Assembly: GCA_902496455.1 (NCBI GenBank)
Contig: CABVAY010000041.1
Span: forward strand, 1 to 15,664
DNA: 15,664 nt
Reading direction: 5' to 3'
Source of the DNA: an uncultured Collinsella sp.
Lineage (GTDB): Bacteria; Actinomycetota; Coriobacteriia; Coriobacteriales; Coriobacteriaceae
Shown: in pieces, positions 5,569-12,608 of the stretch
Layout: each line of letters opens with the position of its first letter
Numbering within the stretch: the stretch's first letter is position 1
Notes under the pieces: generated by a model
Database searches by the model: none
What the model was told of the DNA's origin: nothing
The model's input: only the letters and a program-made list of their open reading frames with translations
Translations under genes and position numbers: made by a program

Positions 5569-6858
5569 TTAGCGAATGTTGTAGAACGCGGCCTTGCCGG
5601 CGTAGCGCGCGCTGCCCTCGAGCTCGTCCTCGATGCGGATGAGCTGGTTGTACTTGGCGATACGGTCGCTGCGGCACGGGGCGCCCGACTTGATCTGGCC
5701 GGCGTTGACGCCCACGACCAGGTCGGCGATCGTGGAATCCTCGGTCTCGCCGGAGCGGTGGCTCACGATGCAAGCGTAGCCGGCCTCCTTGGCGGTCTCG
5801 ATGGCCTCGAGCGACTCGGTGAGCGTGCCGATCTGGTTGACCTTGACCAGGATCGCGTTGGCGGCACCCAGCTCGATGCCCTTCTTGAGGCGCTCGGTGT
5901 TGGTGACGAACAGGTCGTCGCCTACGAGCTGCACCTTGTTGCCAATGCGGCGGGTAAGCTCGACCCAGCCGTCCCAGTCCTCCTCGGCCATGCCGTCCTC
6001 GATGGAGATGATGGGATAGGTGTCGACGAGCTTCTCCCAGTAATCAACCATCTGGGCGCTCGTGTACTCCACGCCCTCGCCCTTGAGCTCGTACATACCG
6101 GTCTCGGCGTTGTAGAACTCGGTCGAGGCCGGGTCCATGGCGTACATGAAGTCGACGCCGGGCTTAAAGCCGGCCTTCTCCACGGCCTTGGTGATGTACT
6201 CGAACGGTTCGGCATTGGTCTTGAGGTTGGGTGCGAAGCCGCCCTCGTCGCCCACGCCGCCGCCCAGGCCGGCCTCGTGCAGCACGCCCTTGAGGGTGTG
6301 GTAGACCTCGGCGCACCAACGCAGGCCCTCGGCAAAGCTCGGGGCGCCCACCGGCATGATCATGAACTCCTGGAAGTCAACGTTATTGTCGGCATGCACG
6401 CCGCCGTTGAGGATATTCATCATAGGTGTGGGCAGCAGATGGGCGTTGACGCCGCCCAGGTACTGGTACAGCGACAGGCCCGCCGACTCGGCAGCGGCGC
6501 GGGCAACGGCCAGCGACACGCCCAGGATGGCGTTGGCACCGAGCTTGTTCTTGTTGGGGGTACCGTCCGCGGCAATCAGCGCGGCATCGACGGCGCGCTG
6601 GTCGAAGGCATCGAGGCCCACGACGGCATCGGCGCACTCGTTGTTGACGTGCTCGACGGCCTGCGAAACGCCCTTGCCCAGGTAGCGGCCCTTGTCGCCA
6701 TCGCGCAGCTCGCAGGCCTCAAAGGCGCCGGTCGAAGCACCCGAAGGCACCATTGCGCGGCCAAAGCTGCCGTCCTCGAGCACGACCTCGACCTCGACGG
6801 TGGGATTGCCGCGGCTGTCGAGCACCTCGCGACCGTAGACGTCCAAAATATCGCTCAT
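5569..6858 (-). CDS. eno: Enolase (phosphopyruvate hydratase)
   Basis: This glycolytic enzyme converts 2-phosphoglycerate to phosphoenolpyruvate in the cytoplasm, using two magnesium ions. The 429-residue length is normal. Key features are the N-terminal DVYGREVLDSRGNPTVEVEV, the mobile loop GASTGAFEA (Ser42), GDEGGFAPN with Glu205, the magnesium ligands Asp242, Glu287 (IEDGMAEEDW) and Asp314 (GDDLFVTN), the catalytic Lys339 (LVKVNQIGT) and His367-Arg368-Ser369 in SHRSGETEDSTIADL. The ATG has a GAGGGAG site upstream. It is transcribed alone, with its own terminator downstream and a leader of about 90-95 bases upstream if the promoter at 6958-6963 is right. Nothing in the protein is unusual. 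Confidence 0.99.
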   Translation of the reverse strand: MSDILDVYGREVLDSRGNPTVEVEVVLEDGSFGRAMVPSGASTGAFEACELRDGDKGRYLGKGVSQAVEHVNNECADAVVGLDAFDQRAVDAALIAADGTPNKNKLGANAILGVSLAVARAAAESAGLSLYQYLGGVNAHLLPTPMMNILNGGVHADNNVDFQEFMIMPVGAPSFAEGLRWCAEVYHTLKGVLHEAGLGGGVGDEGGFAPNLKTNAEPFEYITKAVEKAGFKPGVDFMYAMDPASTEFYNAETGMYELKGEGVEYTSAQMVDYWEKLVDTYPIISIEDGMAEEDWDGWVELTRRIGNKVQLVGDDLFVTNTERLKKGIELGAANAILVKVNQIGTLTESLEAIETAKEAGYACIVSHRSGETEDSTIADLVVGVNAGQIKSGAPCRSDRIAKYNQLIRIEDELEGSARYAGKAAFYNIR

Positions 6859-6931
6859 GTTGTCTCCCTCTCACTTGGAAACGTAGTGGATGCAAGCGAC
6901 CGGCTGACCGTGCACCGTCGGTGCGCCTCCG

Positions 6932-6976
6932 TAAGTTAGCCATGTCGCACTTTTTGCATTATGCCCTAAGTTAGCC
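6932..6976 (-). promoter_or_regulatory. Candidate eno promoter with flanking direct repeats
   Basis: On the - strand a -10-like CATAAT (6963-6958) is flanked by two identical copies of GGCTAACTTA. One ends three bases upstream of the -10 (6976-6967), the other lies downstream around the expected transcription start (6941-6932). They are 35 bp apart, in the same orientation. No good -35 is seen. The placement is what one would expect of a regulator site. A 6-bp stem with a one-base centre (GCACCG and CGGTGC) lies downstream in the leader. Confidence 0.45.
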
Positions 6977-6997
6977 GAGGGATACACTTGATTTTCG

Positions 6998-7043
6998 AAA
7001 AATTTAGCGGGAACGATGAGGCGTGTCAGCCCGTCGTTCCCGC
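6998..7043 (-). terminator. Intrinsic terminator of the larC2-yfcE-mazG operon
   Basis: Read on the - strand, GCGGGAACGA (7043-7034) pairs perfectly with TCGTTCCCGC (7016-7007), with a nested GGC/GCC stem in the loop, followed by TAAATTTTT. It begins five bases after the mazG stop codon. Confidence 0.85.
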
Positions 7044-7047
7044 AGTC

Positions 7048-7908
7048 TTACTCCTCCGCCTTTGCGGCATCCCACAGGTCGTCGAGGCCGTGGGTCGAAA
7101 GCTCGGCAAGATCCACGTGAGCATCGGCCGCCATCTGCTCCATCGCGGCCCAGCGACGGCGGAACTTTGCCGTGCTGGCACGCAGGGCGCTCTCGGCGTC
7201 AATCCCCTCTTTGCGCGCGACGTTGACCAGGGCAAAGAGCAGGTCGCCAAACTCCATCTCGCGCTCGGACGAGCCAGGGGCCTCGGCCTCAAACTCGGCA
7301 CGTTCCTCGGCGACCTCGTCCCACACGTCCTGGACCGTCTCCCACTCAAAGCCCACGGCAGCCGCCTTGCGTGACACCTTCTGCGCCTGCATCAGCGCCG
7401 GCAGATGCGTGGGCACGCCGTCGAGCAGGCCCTCGGGCGCGGCCTCGCCCGCCGCCACGGCCTTGTCCTTGGCGGCTTTCTCGGCAAGCTTGACCTCGTC
7501 CCAAATCTTGAGTACCTCGTCGGAACTGTCGGCATCTACATCGCCAAACACGTGCGGGTGGCGACGGATGAGCTTGGCATCGATATCACGCGCCACGTCG
7601 GCCAGTGTAAACTCGCCGGCGTCAGCAGCAATCTGCGCATGCAGCACGACCTGCATGAGCACGTCGCCCAGCTCCTCGCGTAGGTGAACCGCGTCGTCCG
7701 CCTCGATGCAGTCGAGCGCCTCGTAGGCCTCCTCGATCATGTTCTTGCCAATGCTGCGGTGCGTCTGCTCGCGGTCCCACGGGCAGCCGTCGGGCTGACG
7801 CAGGCGCCAGATGGTCTGCACCAGATGCTGCAGCTCGGCCGACGCATCGACCAACGTGGACAAATCGCGCGAGCCCTCGGCATTTTGCTGAGCCATGTGC
7901 TGCGCCAT
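7048..7908 (-). CDS. mazG: Nucleoside triphosphate pyrophosphohydrolase MazG
   Basis: MazG hydrolyses (d)NTPs to NMP and pyrophosphate, and acts as a house-cleaning enzyme in the cytoplasm. The 286-residue product has the two tandem MazG domains of the full-length family. The first has QPDGCPWDREQTHRSI, then EEAYE (59-63) and EELGD (78-82) as magnesium ligands, and RRHPHVFGD. The second has KVSRKAAAVGFEW, EVAEERAEFE (about 198-207) and EFGD (219-222). The ATG at 7908 is two bases after the yfcE stop and has GGAGGAGGAG at ideal spacing, formed by the Glu codons that end yfcE. A second ATG at 7896 is too far from that site. The tight junction implies coupling with yfcE. It is unrelated to the MazF toxin despite the name. 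Confidence 0.95.
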   Translation of the reverse strand: MAQHMAQQNAEGSRDLSTLVDASAELQHLVQTIWRLRQPDGCPWDREQTHRSIGKNMIEEAYEALDCIEADDAVHLREELGDVLMQVVLHAQIAADAGEFTLADVARDIDAKLIRRHPHVFGDVDADSSDEVLKIWDEVKLAEKAAKDKAVAAGEAAPEGLLDGVPTHLPALMQAQKVSRKAAAVGFEWETVQDVWDEVAEERAEFEAEAPGSSEREMEFGDLLFALVNVARKEGIDAESALRASTAKFRRRWAAMEQMAADAHVDLAELSTHGLDDLWDAAKAEE

Positions 7909-7910
7909 GG

Positions 7911-8459
7911 TTACTCCTCCTCCAGGATCACGTGGCGGAACGCGCCGTTCTCGTAGATGCCATAGCTGTGCGTGCCGTCCTTGGGAATGCTCACGCTGCC
8001 GGGGTTGAAGAGCCACAGGCCCGGGTGCGCGGCGCTCTCCTCGTTGACCTTGATGTGCGTGTGGCCGTAGACGAGCGCGGAGCCCTCGGGCAGCGCGGGC
8101 GCGTGGTCGACGCTGTTGTGCATGCCGGCGCCAAAGACATGGCCGTGCGTCAGGAGCAGCTCGCGGCCGGTCTCGTCGAACAGCGTGGCGTAGTCGGCCA
8201 TGACGGGGAAGTCGAGCACCATCTGGTCGACCTCGGCGTCGCAGTTGCCGCGCACCGCGATGATGTGGTCGGCCAGGGCGTTGAGCAGCGGGATTACGCG
8301 CTTGGGGGCGTAGTCGCGCGGCAGGTCGTTGCGCGGGCCGTGGTAGAGCAGGTCGCCCAGCAGCACAATGCGGTCGGGCTGCTCGGACTCGATGGCGGCG
8401 CAGAGGCGCTCGGTCCAATATGCAGAGCCGTGGATGTCGGAGGCGATGAGGTATTTCAT
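7911..8459 (-). CDS. yfcE: YfcE-like metallophosphodiesterase
   Basis: This 182-residue protein belongs to the calcineurin-like phosphoesterases of the YfcE/MJ0936 type, cytoplasmic enzymes with phosphodiesterase activity on small substrates in vitro; the natural substrate is not established. The dimetal site is complete: Asp8 and His10 in SDIHG, Asp36 in GDLLYHG, Asn72 in RGNCD, His105 in THGHVFG, His133 and His135 in YGHTHI. Length and order match the family. The start MKYLIASDIHG is preceded by GAAAGGA; a longer reading upstream adds a basic stretch without a ribosome site. It lies 53 bases after the LarC-like gene and two bases before mazG, in one probable operon. Confidence 0.92.
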   Translation of the reverse strand: MKYLIASDIHGSAYWTERLCAAIESEQPDRIVLLGDLLYHGPRNDLPRDYAPKRVIPLLNALADHIIAVRGNCDAEVDQMVLDFPVMADYATLFDETGRELLLTHGHVFGAGMHNSVDHAPALPEGSALVYGHTHIKVNEESAAHPGLWLFNPGSVSIPKDGTHSYGIYENGAFRHVILEEE

Positions 8460-8512
8460 GGTGGTCCTTTCGGTGAGGTTGATGGGGCGGGTGTGGCGCG
8501 TCGCCGACCGTG

Positions 8513-8998
8513 TCACTCAAATTGCAGAGCCGCGGCTTGTGCTGTCTGTATCACGCGCTGGAGCGGCACACCGTGCTCGCGGGCAAGGCGGGCGCAGTCC
8601 TCGTACTCGGGCGCTGCACGCTCGCTGCCGTCGGGCAGGGTGGCCACCTTGACGAACACCTCGCCCCATGGCGTCGTTACGCGCTCAAAGCGGCGTGGTA
8701 GGCAAACGCGCTCCATAACCTGGCGACGGATGCCGTTGGTCGTGGTTTCCAAGAAGATGATCGTCTGCAGGCGCTCGATATCCTCGTAGGTGCAGATTAC
8801 CTGCAGCTGCCAGCCGGGGCGGCCTTTCTTACAATAGAGGGGCAGCCAGTGCACCTCGCGCGCACCCGCCTCGCGCAGGCGGTCGGCGGCGTAGGCGAGT
8901 ACCTCAGGCGACGCGTCGTCGATGTCGCATTCCAGCTTGACGATGGTTTCGGGCGCATCGGTCTCGCGGGACAGCGGAGATGTGCTATCGCATGGCAT
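8513..8998 (-). CDS. Stand-alone LarC C-terminal domain (nickel-pincer cofactor protein, LarC2-like)
   Basis: This 161-residue protein matches by eye the C-terminal half of LarC (DUF111 family), the cyclometallase that inserts nickel into the pincer cofactor of lactate racemase. The recognisable motifs are VKLECDIDDASPEVLAYAAD (20-39), the basic loop KKGRPG (57-62), IIFLETTTNGIRR (80-92), TTPWGEVFVKV and APEYEDCARLA (129-139). In LarC, as known from Lactobacillus plantarum, an N-terminal LarC1 part precedes this domain. Here no LarC1 coding is present upstream; the next 300 bases are non-coding and then comes a divergent gene. larA, larB and larE are also absent from the window. The ATG at 8998 has AAAGGAG nine bases upstream and a full-length LarC2 domain follows. 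It starts an operon with yfcE and mazG. Its function without LarC1 is not known. Confidence 0.8.
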   Translation of the reverse strand: MPCDSTSPLSRETDAPETIVKLECDIDDASPEVLAYAADRLREAGAREVHWLPLYCKKGRPGWQLQVICTYEDIERLQTIIFLETTTNGIRRQVMERVCLPRRFERVTTPWGEVFVKVATLPDGSERAAPEYEDCARLAREHGVPLQRVIQTAQAAALQFE

Positions 8999-9105
8999 AC
9001 GGTCCGGCTCCTTTCCGCGCGGGCTCGTTTTGTTCATCCAAACGCTAGCACATCGGACGTGGCACAAGCGTGACTTTCGTCCGTCGCCGCCCTTGCCCCC
9101 CATCC

Positions 9106-9170
9106 AAACGTGTACGTCAGCCTCCAAACATGTCATTATTTGTCGGTTTTGGAGGCTGACGTACACGTTT
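9106..9170. repeat. Perfect 23-bp inverted repeat in a divergent intergenic region
   Basis: Arms at 9106-9128 and 9148-9170 are perfect reverse complements over 23 bases (beginning AAACGTGTACGTCAGCC), with a 19-base AT-rich loop. It sits in the 300-base gap between the divergent LarC-like gene and the PHP phosphatase gene, so there is no transcript end here for it to terminate. The rest of the gap (8999-9105 and 9171-9298) shows ribosome sites next to each start but no other clear structure. Confidence 0.85.
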
Positions 9171-9298
9171 TGAGAGCAAGCGAGGCCGCACCACGCGCCG
9201 CGCAACCTTTCCAATCGATTTCGATCCCCGGCGTGCCCGGCGTGTTGAGAGCTGCGCCATTACAATGAAGCGGATTCGCTTGACGCAAAGGAGCCGCT

Positions 9299-10210
9299 AT
9301 GCCCATGTGCCCGCTGGTCGATTGCCATACCCACACCTCGTTTTCGGACGGGCATGCCTCGTTTGAGGACAACGTCCGTGCCGCTGCTGCGGCCGGCTGC
9401 CGCGTCATGGTCTCGACCGACCATCTCACCCTGCCCGCCAGCATGGATGCCAACTGCGAAGTGCAGGTTACTGAGGGCGACCTGCCGGCACATCGTCTGG
9501 CTTTTGAGGACGCTCGCAATCTTGCCGCTCAGATTGCGCCAGAACTCACCTTTATCTACGGTTTCGAATGCGATTGGTACGAGGGCTGCGAGCCTTTGGT
9601 TGAGCGCTGGTCCCAGGGCGCCGTCGTGCGCCTGGGCAGTGTGCACTGGATTGGCAACCCAGGCGATATCATGGCCGGTGCCGCGGGTACGGCGGGAACG
9701 GAGGACGTCGCTCGTCCCGATACGCCCGATTCGCGCTGCGGCTGGATCGACGATGACACCAACCTGCACGTTTGGGAAAACCTGGGGGTACGCGGCGTGT
9801 GGGAGCGCTATGTCGATGACTGGTGCCGCGCCTGCGAGAGCCCGCTTAACTTTGATGTGATGGCTCATCCCGACCTGGTCATGCGCTTTTCGAAGGAAGG
9901 CTTTGCACCCGATTTTGACCCCGCACCGCTCTGGAAGCAGATGGCAGAGTGTGCACACGACACGGGCCGCCGCGTTGAGGTCTCGACCACCGCACCACGC
10001 AAGGGCCTCGACGACTACTATCCCGCGACCGGATTGCTGCGTTGCTTTGCCCACGCCGAGGTGCCGATCACTTTTGGCTCGGACGCACACCGCGCCTGCG
10101 ACATTTGCTGGAACATCCGTGAGACCCAGGCACACGCCTACGACTGTGGCTACCGAACCTTCGACGTCCCCCACCCCACCGGCGAATGGGAATCCACACC
10201 CCTCGCCTAA
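9299..10210 (+). CDS. PHP-domain histidinol-phosphatase (HisK/HisJ type)
   Basis: This 303-residue cytoplasmic protein has the full PHP metal-binding set: DCHTHTSFSDG (His10, His12), STDH (Asp41, His42), GFECDWYEG (Glu90), SVHWI (His116), MAHPDLV (His190) and FGSDAHR (Asp262, His264). These match histidinol-phosphate phosphatases of the Bacillus-type PHP family, which remove phosphate from L-histidinol phosphate. The gene converges on the his operon, ending 27 bases from hisE, and the HisB of this window lacks a phosphatase domain, which supports the assignment. The ATG at 9299 has AAAGGAG five bases upstream; an ATG two codons later is also possible. A TACAAT at 9261 could be a -10 but has no good -35. 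Residues 122-155 hold a less conserved insert. Another PHP phosphoesterase role cannot be excluded. Confidence 0.85.
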   Translation: MPMCPLVDCHTHTSFSDGHASFEDNVRAAAAAGCRVMVSTDHLTLPASMDANCEVQVTEGDLPAHRLAFEDARNLAAQIAPELTFIYGFECDWYEGCEPLVERWSQGAVVRLGSVHWIGNPGDIMAGAAGTAGTEDVARPDTPDSRCGWIDDDTNLHVWENLGVRGVWERYVDDWCRACESPLNFDVMAHPDLVMRFSKEGFAPDFDPAPLWKQMAECAHDTGRRVEVSTTAPRKGLDDYYPATGLLRCFAHAEVPITFGSDAHRACDICWNIRETQAHAYDCGYRTFDVPHPTGEWESTPLA

Positions 10211-10242
10211 CTAGTCGTTTAAGAACGTCCCCAATGACTAGT
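10210..10242. repeat. Short inverted repeat spanning the convergent hisE and phosphatase stop codons
   Basis: ACTAGTC (10210-10216) and GACTAGT (10236-10242) are perfect complements with a 19-base spacer. The arms overlap both stop codons. There is no T run, so it is at best a weak terminator; no better terminator for either transcript is visible in the 27-base gap. Confidence 0.5.
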
Positions 10243-10555
10243 GACGGCGGGCGTTGAGTTCGCCGGCAAGCTCGTCGAGGGTGATACCGTAGCGCTCAAG
10301 GGTTACGAGCAGGTGGTAGATCAGGTCGCCGGCCTCGTAGCGGATGTGATCGTGATCGTTATCCTTGCAGGCCATGATCACCTCGCTCGACTCCTCGGCA
10401 AGCTTCTTGAGCAGCTCATCCTCGACGTCGGTCAGCAGACGCGCGGTATAGCTTTCCTGCGGCGATGCATCACGACGACCGTGAATCACCTCGGCCAGAC
10501 CTGTCAGCGTCTCTCCGATATTTCCATCCTGAACGTTTGCGGTGCGCACACCCAT
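10238..10555 (-). CDS. hisE: Phosphoribosyl-ATP pyrophosphatase HisE
   Basis: HisE performs the second step of histidine synthesis, hydrolysing phosphoribosyl-ATP to phosphoribosyl-AMP and pyrophosphate. The 105-residue product is an all-helical MazG-like protein with the motif KKLAEESSEVIMACK (50-64) and EAGDLIYHLLV (74-84), which supply the acidic magnesium ligands. Length is normal for the monofunctional form. A ribosome site AAAGGA lies eight bases before the ATG. It is the last gene of the his operon, 45 bases after hisI; many bacteria fuse these two, here they are separate. Confidence 0.96.
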   Translation of the reverse strand: MGVRTANVQDGNIGETLTGLAEVIHGRRDASPQESYTARLLTDVEDELLKKLAEESSEVIMACKDNDHDHIRYEAGDLIYHLLVTLERYGITLDELAGELNARRH

Positions 10556-10600
10556 AGTTCAATCCTTTCTGGTGGCCGAGCGTCTAATCGAGCGCCCGCC

Positions 10601-10930
10601 CTACGCGAGTTTCTTAAAGAAGCAGGTACGGTTGCCGGTATGGCAGGCCGGACCCGGCGAGTCGACCTTGACCAGCAGCGTATCGCTATCGCAGTCGGCC
10701 CAGAGCTCCTTGACCTCTTGCATATTGCCGCTCGTCGCACCCTTGTTCCAGAGCTCCTGGCGACTGCGGCTCCAAAACCACGTGGTACCGGTCTTGAGCG
10801 TCAGCCCCACCGACTCCTCGTTCATCCAAGCAACCATAAGCACCTCACCGGTGTCATACTGCTGAACCACACAAGGAATCAACCCACGGGCGTCGTACGT
10901 AAGATCAGACGCTTCTATTACCTCAGTCAT
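10601..10930 (-). CDS. hisI: Phosphoribosyl-AMP cyclohydrolase HisI
   Basis: HisI opens the adenine ring of phosphoribosyl-AMP in the third step of histidine synthesis. The 109-residue protein has the family signature WMNEESVGLTLKTG, FWSRSRQELWNKGATSGN, the magnesium ligands in DCDSD (79-83) and the zinc cysteines Cys80, Cys96 and Cys103 in PGPACHTGNRTCFF. Two adjacent ATG codons exist at 10933 and 10930; the second is better placed behind GGGAG. Readings that start further upstream pass through the palindromic element and are unlikely. The gap of 148 bases from hisF is the widest in the cluster and holds that element. Confidence 0.96.
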   Translation of the reverse strand: MTEVIEASDLTYDARGLIPCVVQQYDTGEVLMVAWMNEESVGLTLKTGTTWFWSRSRQELWNKGATSGNMQEVKELWADCDSDTLLVKVDSPGPACHTGNRTCFFKKLA

Positions 10931-10974
10931 CATTTCTCCCAAGCAACAAACGAAATCCCACAGGTCGGCGAGGG

Positions 10975-11069
10975 TTGTCCAGGTGCCCGAGATTCCGAGC
11001 GACAAGCCCGACGACGCGTACTTAAGTACGCGAGGAGGGTTGGAGCCGGAAGGTCGGGTGCCTGGGCAA
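10975..11069. repeat. 95-bp composite palindrome between hisF and hisI
   Basis: Outer arms at 10975-10990 and 11054-11069 pair over 16 positions, three of them G-T wobbles as read on the + strand. Inner stems TTCCG/CGGAA (10993-10997 with 11047-11051) and CAA-CCC/GGGTTG (11003-11009 with 11037-11042) follow. The centre is a perfect 18-bp palindrome CGCGTACTTAAGTACGCG (11015-11032). All parts nest into one long hairpin. It occupies most of the 148-base gap inside the his operon and has no T run. Confidence 0.75.
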
Positions 11070-11078
11070 GCCGCAGCG

Positions 11079-11861
11079 CTAAAAGTCCAGCCTCACAGGG
11101 ATGCCCTGCGACGCCATATACTCCTTCACCTGGCGGATGCTGAAGGTTCCAAAGTGAAAGACACTTGCTGCCAGTACGGCATCGGCCTCACCCTCAATCA
11201 CACCCTCGGCAAAATGCTCGAGCGTACCCACGCCGCCGCTCGCGATGACGGGAATCGGCACCGCGCGCGCCACGGCGCGGGTGAGCGCCAAATCAAAGCC
11301 GGCCTTGGTGCCATCGCGATCCATACTGGTCAGTAGGATTTCGCCGGCGCCGCGACGAGCCGCTTCCTCGGCCCACGCCACCGCATCGATACCCGTGGCG
11401 TTGCGACCGCCCGCCGTGAAGACCTCCCACCTATCGGCACCCGGCTCGCCGGGCAGGCCCACACGCTTGGCATCAATCGCCACGACCACGGCCTGGCTGC
11501 CAAACGCCGCGGCAGCCTGGCTAATCAACGACGGGTCGCGCACGGCCGCCGAGTTGAGCGACACTTTGTCGGCACCGGCGGCAACCATGGTGCGCATGCC
11601 TGCCAGGTCGCGAAAGCCGCCGCCCACGGTATAGGGAATGGCCAGCTCCTCGGCTGCATGCGCCGCCATCTCGATGGTCGTCGCGCGGTTATCGCTCGTG
11701 GCGGTAATGTCCAGGAAGACGACCTCGTCCGCGCCCTCGCAGTCGTAGGCGCGCGCCAACTCCACCGGATCGCCCGCATCGCGCAGGCTCACAAAGTTGA
11801 CGCCCTTGACCACACGGCCGTCCTTGACGTCCAGGCAGGGAATCACACGTTTGGTAAGCAT
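11079..11861 (-). CDS. hisF: Imidazole glycerol phosphate synthase subunit HisF
   Basis: HisF is the (beta/alpha)8 cyclase subunit that uses ammonia from HisH to make imidazole glycerol phosphate and AICAR. The 260-residue protein starts MLTKRVIPCLDVKDGRVVKG with catalytic Asp11, and VVVAIDAK carries Asp130, both at the canonical positions. VGGGFRD and IASGGVGTLEHF are the phosphate-binding loops of the two half barrels. A short insert (GLPGEPGADRW, about 135-145) is near the usual variable loop. The ATG is three bases after the hisA stop and its GGAGGAG site lies inside hisA, so translation is probably coupled. Confidence 0.98.
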   Translation of the reverse strand: MLTKRVIPCLDVKDGRVVKGVNFVSLRDAGDPVELARAYDCEGADEVVFLDITATSDNRATTIEMAAHAAEELAIPYTVGGGFRDLAGMRTMVAAGADKVSLNSAAVRDPSLISQAAAAFGSQAVVVAIDAKRVGLPGEPGADRWEVFTAGGRNATGIDAVAWAEEAARRGAGEILLTSMDRDGTKAGFDLALTRAVARAVPIPVIASGGVGTLEHFAEGVIEGEADAVLAASVFHFGTFSIRQVKEYMASQGIPVRLDF

Positions 11862-11864
11862 GGG

Positions 11865-12608
11865 CTACTCCTCCCCTCGGGCGGCGGCCAGCGCCTGTAC
11901 CAGCGTAAAGTTGCCCTCGTAGAGCGCGCGACCGGTAATAGCACCTTCAATCGCGCCCTCACCCACTGCGGCCAGCGCACGGATGTCGTCGAGCGTCGAG
12001 ATGCCACCCGATGCCACGACGGGAAAGCCCGCGACCTCGGCCACATGGCGATACGCCGCCACATCGATGCCCGTCTGCATGCCGTCACGCGCGATGTCGG
12101 TGTAGACCAGGTGCTTAAAACCCAGCTCGGTGAGCTGTGCCACGGCATCGTCGAGTGCCACGCCCGCGCCGTCGCGCCAGCCGTTCACCTTGACCTGGCC
12201 GTCGCGGGCGGCGATGTCTGCCACCAGCAGCTCGCCAAAGCCTTGGGCCGCCACCTCGGCAAAACCCGGCTCGGTCACCAGCACGGTGCCCAGCGCAATG
12301 CGACGCGCACCGTAGCCGGCCAACTCGTCGATGCGCGCGAGCGAGCGGACGCCGCCGCCCACGTCCACAGACAGACCGTCGACGCCGCAGATGGCCTTAA
12401 TCGCCGCCGAGTTAGCAGCGCGCGCGTCCTCGTCCTCGCCAAAGGCGGCGGACAGGTCGACGACGTGCACCCAGCTCGCGCCCTGCTCGGCAAAGGAGCG
12501 GGCCACGGCCACGGGGTCGTCGGAATATACCTTGCAGCGGCTCCGGTCGCCGCGCTCCAGGCGCACAACCTTGCCGCCGATCAAATCGATTGCGGGAAAC
12601 AGAATCAT
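11865..12608 (-). CDS. hisA: ProFAR isomerase HisA
   Basis: HisA isomerises the aminoaldose ProFAR to the aminoketose PRFAR, the HisF substrate. The 247-residue barrel has Asp8 in FPAIDLIGG, VDVGGGVRS (81-89), VADIAARDGQVKVNGW with Asp131, YTDIARDGMQTG with Asp171, and ASGGIST. All are typical. Its ATG overlaps the hisH stop by four bases (ATGA), which indicates translational coupling. In Actinomycetes the related PriA also does the TrpF reaction; whether this protein does cannot be judged by eye and depends on whether the genome has trpF. Confidence 0.97.
   Translation of the reverse strand: MILFPAIDLIGGKVVRLERGDRSRCKVYSDDPVAVARSFAEQGASWVHVVDLSAAFGEDEDARAANSAAIKAICGVDGLSVDVGGGVRSLARIDELAGYGARRIALGTVLVTEPGFAEVAAQGFGELLVADIAARDGQVKVNGWRDGAGVALDDAVAQLTELGFKHLVYTDIARDGMQTGIDVAAYRHVAEVAGFPVVASGGISTLDDIRALAAVGEGAIEGAITGRALYEGNFTLVQALAAARGEE

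Noticed and set aside
5506..6939. 477-residue open frame on the + strand opposite eno
   Set aside because: It is the antisense frame of a highly expressed high-GC gene. The translation is a low-complexity Val/Gly/His/Leu mix with no domain, and eno is certain.
7048..7908. MazG as part of a MazEF-like toxin-antitoxin module
   Set aside because: The protein is a tandem-domain NTP pyrophosphohydrolase; no mazE or mazF is nearby.
8513..9214. A longer LarC-like protein reaching into the upstream gap, or a frameshifted LarC1-LarC2 fusion
   Set aside because: The upstream extension reads through the 23-bp inverted repeat and has no LarC1 motif in any frame; the AAAGGAG site supports the start at 8998.
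10210..10242. Strong intrinsic terminator between hisE and the PHP phosphatase gene
   Set aside because: The 7-bp arms and 19-base spacer with no T run are too weak; it is kept only as a short inverted repeat.
10601..11005. HisI start upstream at 11005
   Set aside because: It would translate part of the palindromic element; the GGGAG site and family length favour 10930.
11865..12608. Calling HisA a bifunctional PriA (HisA/TrpF)
   Set aside because: Residues that separate PriA from HisA cannot be judged reliably by eye, and trpF presence elsewhere is unknown.
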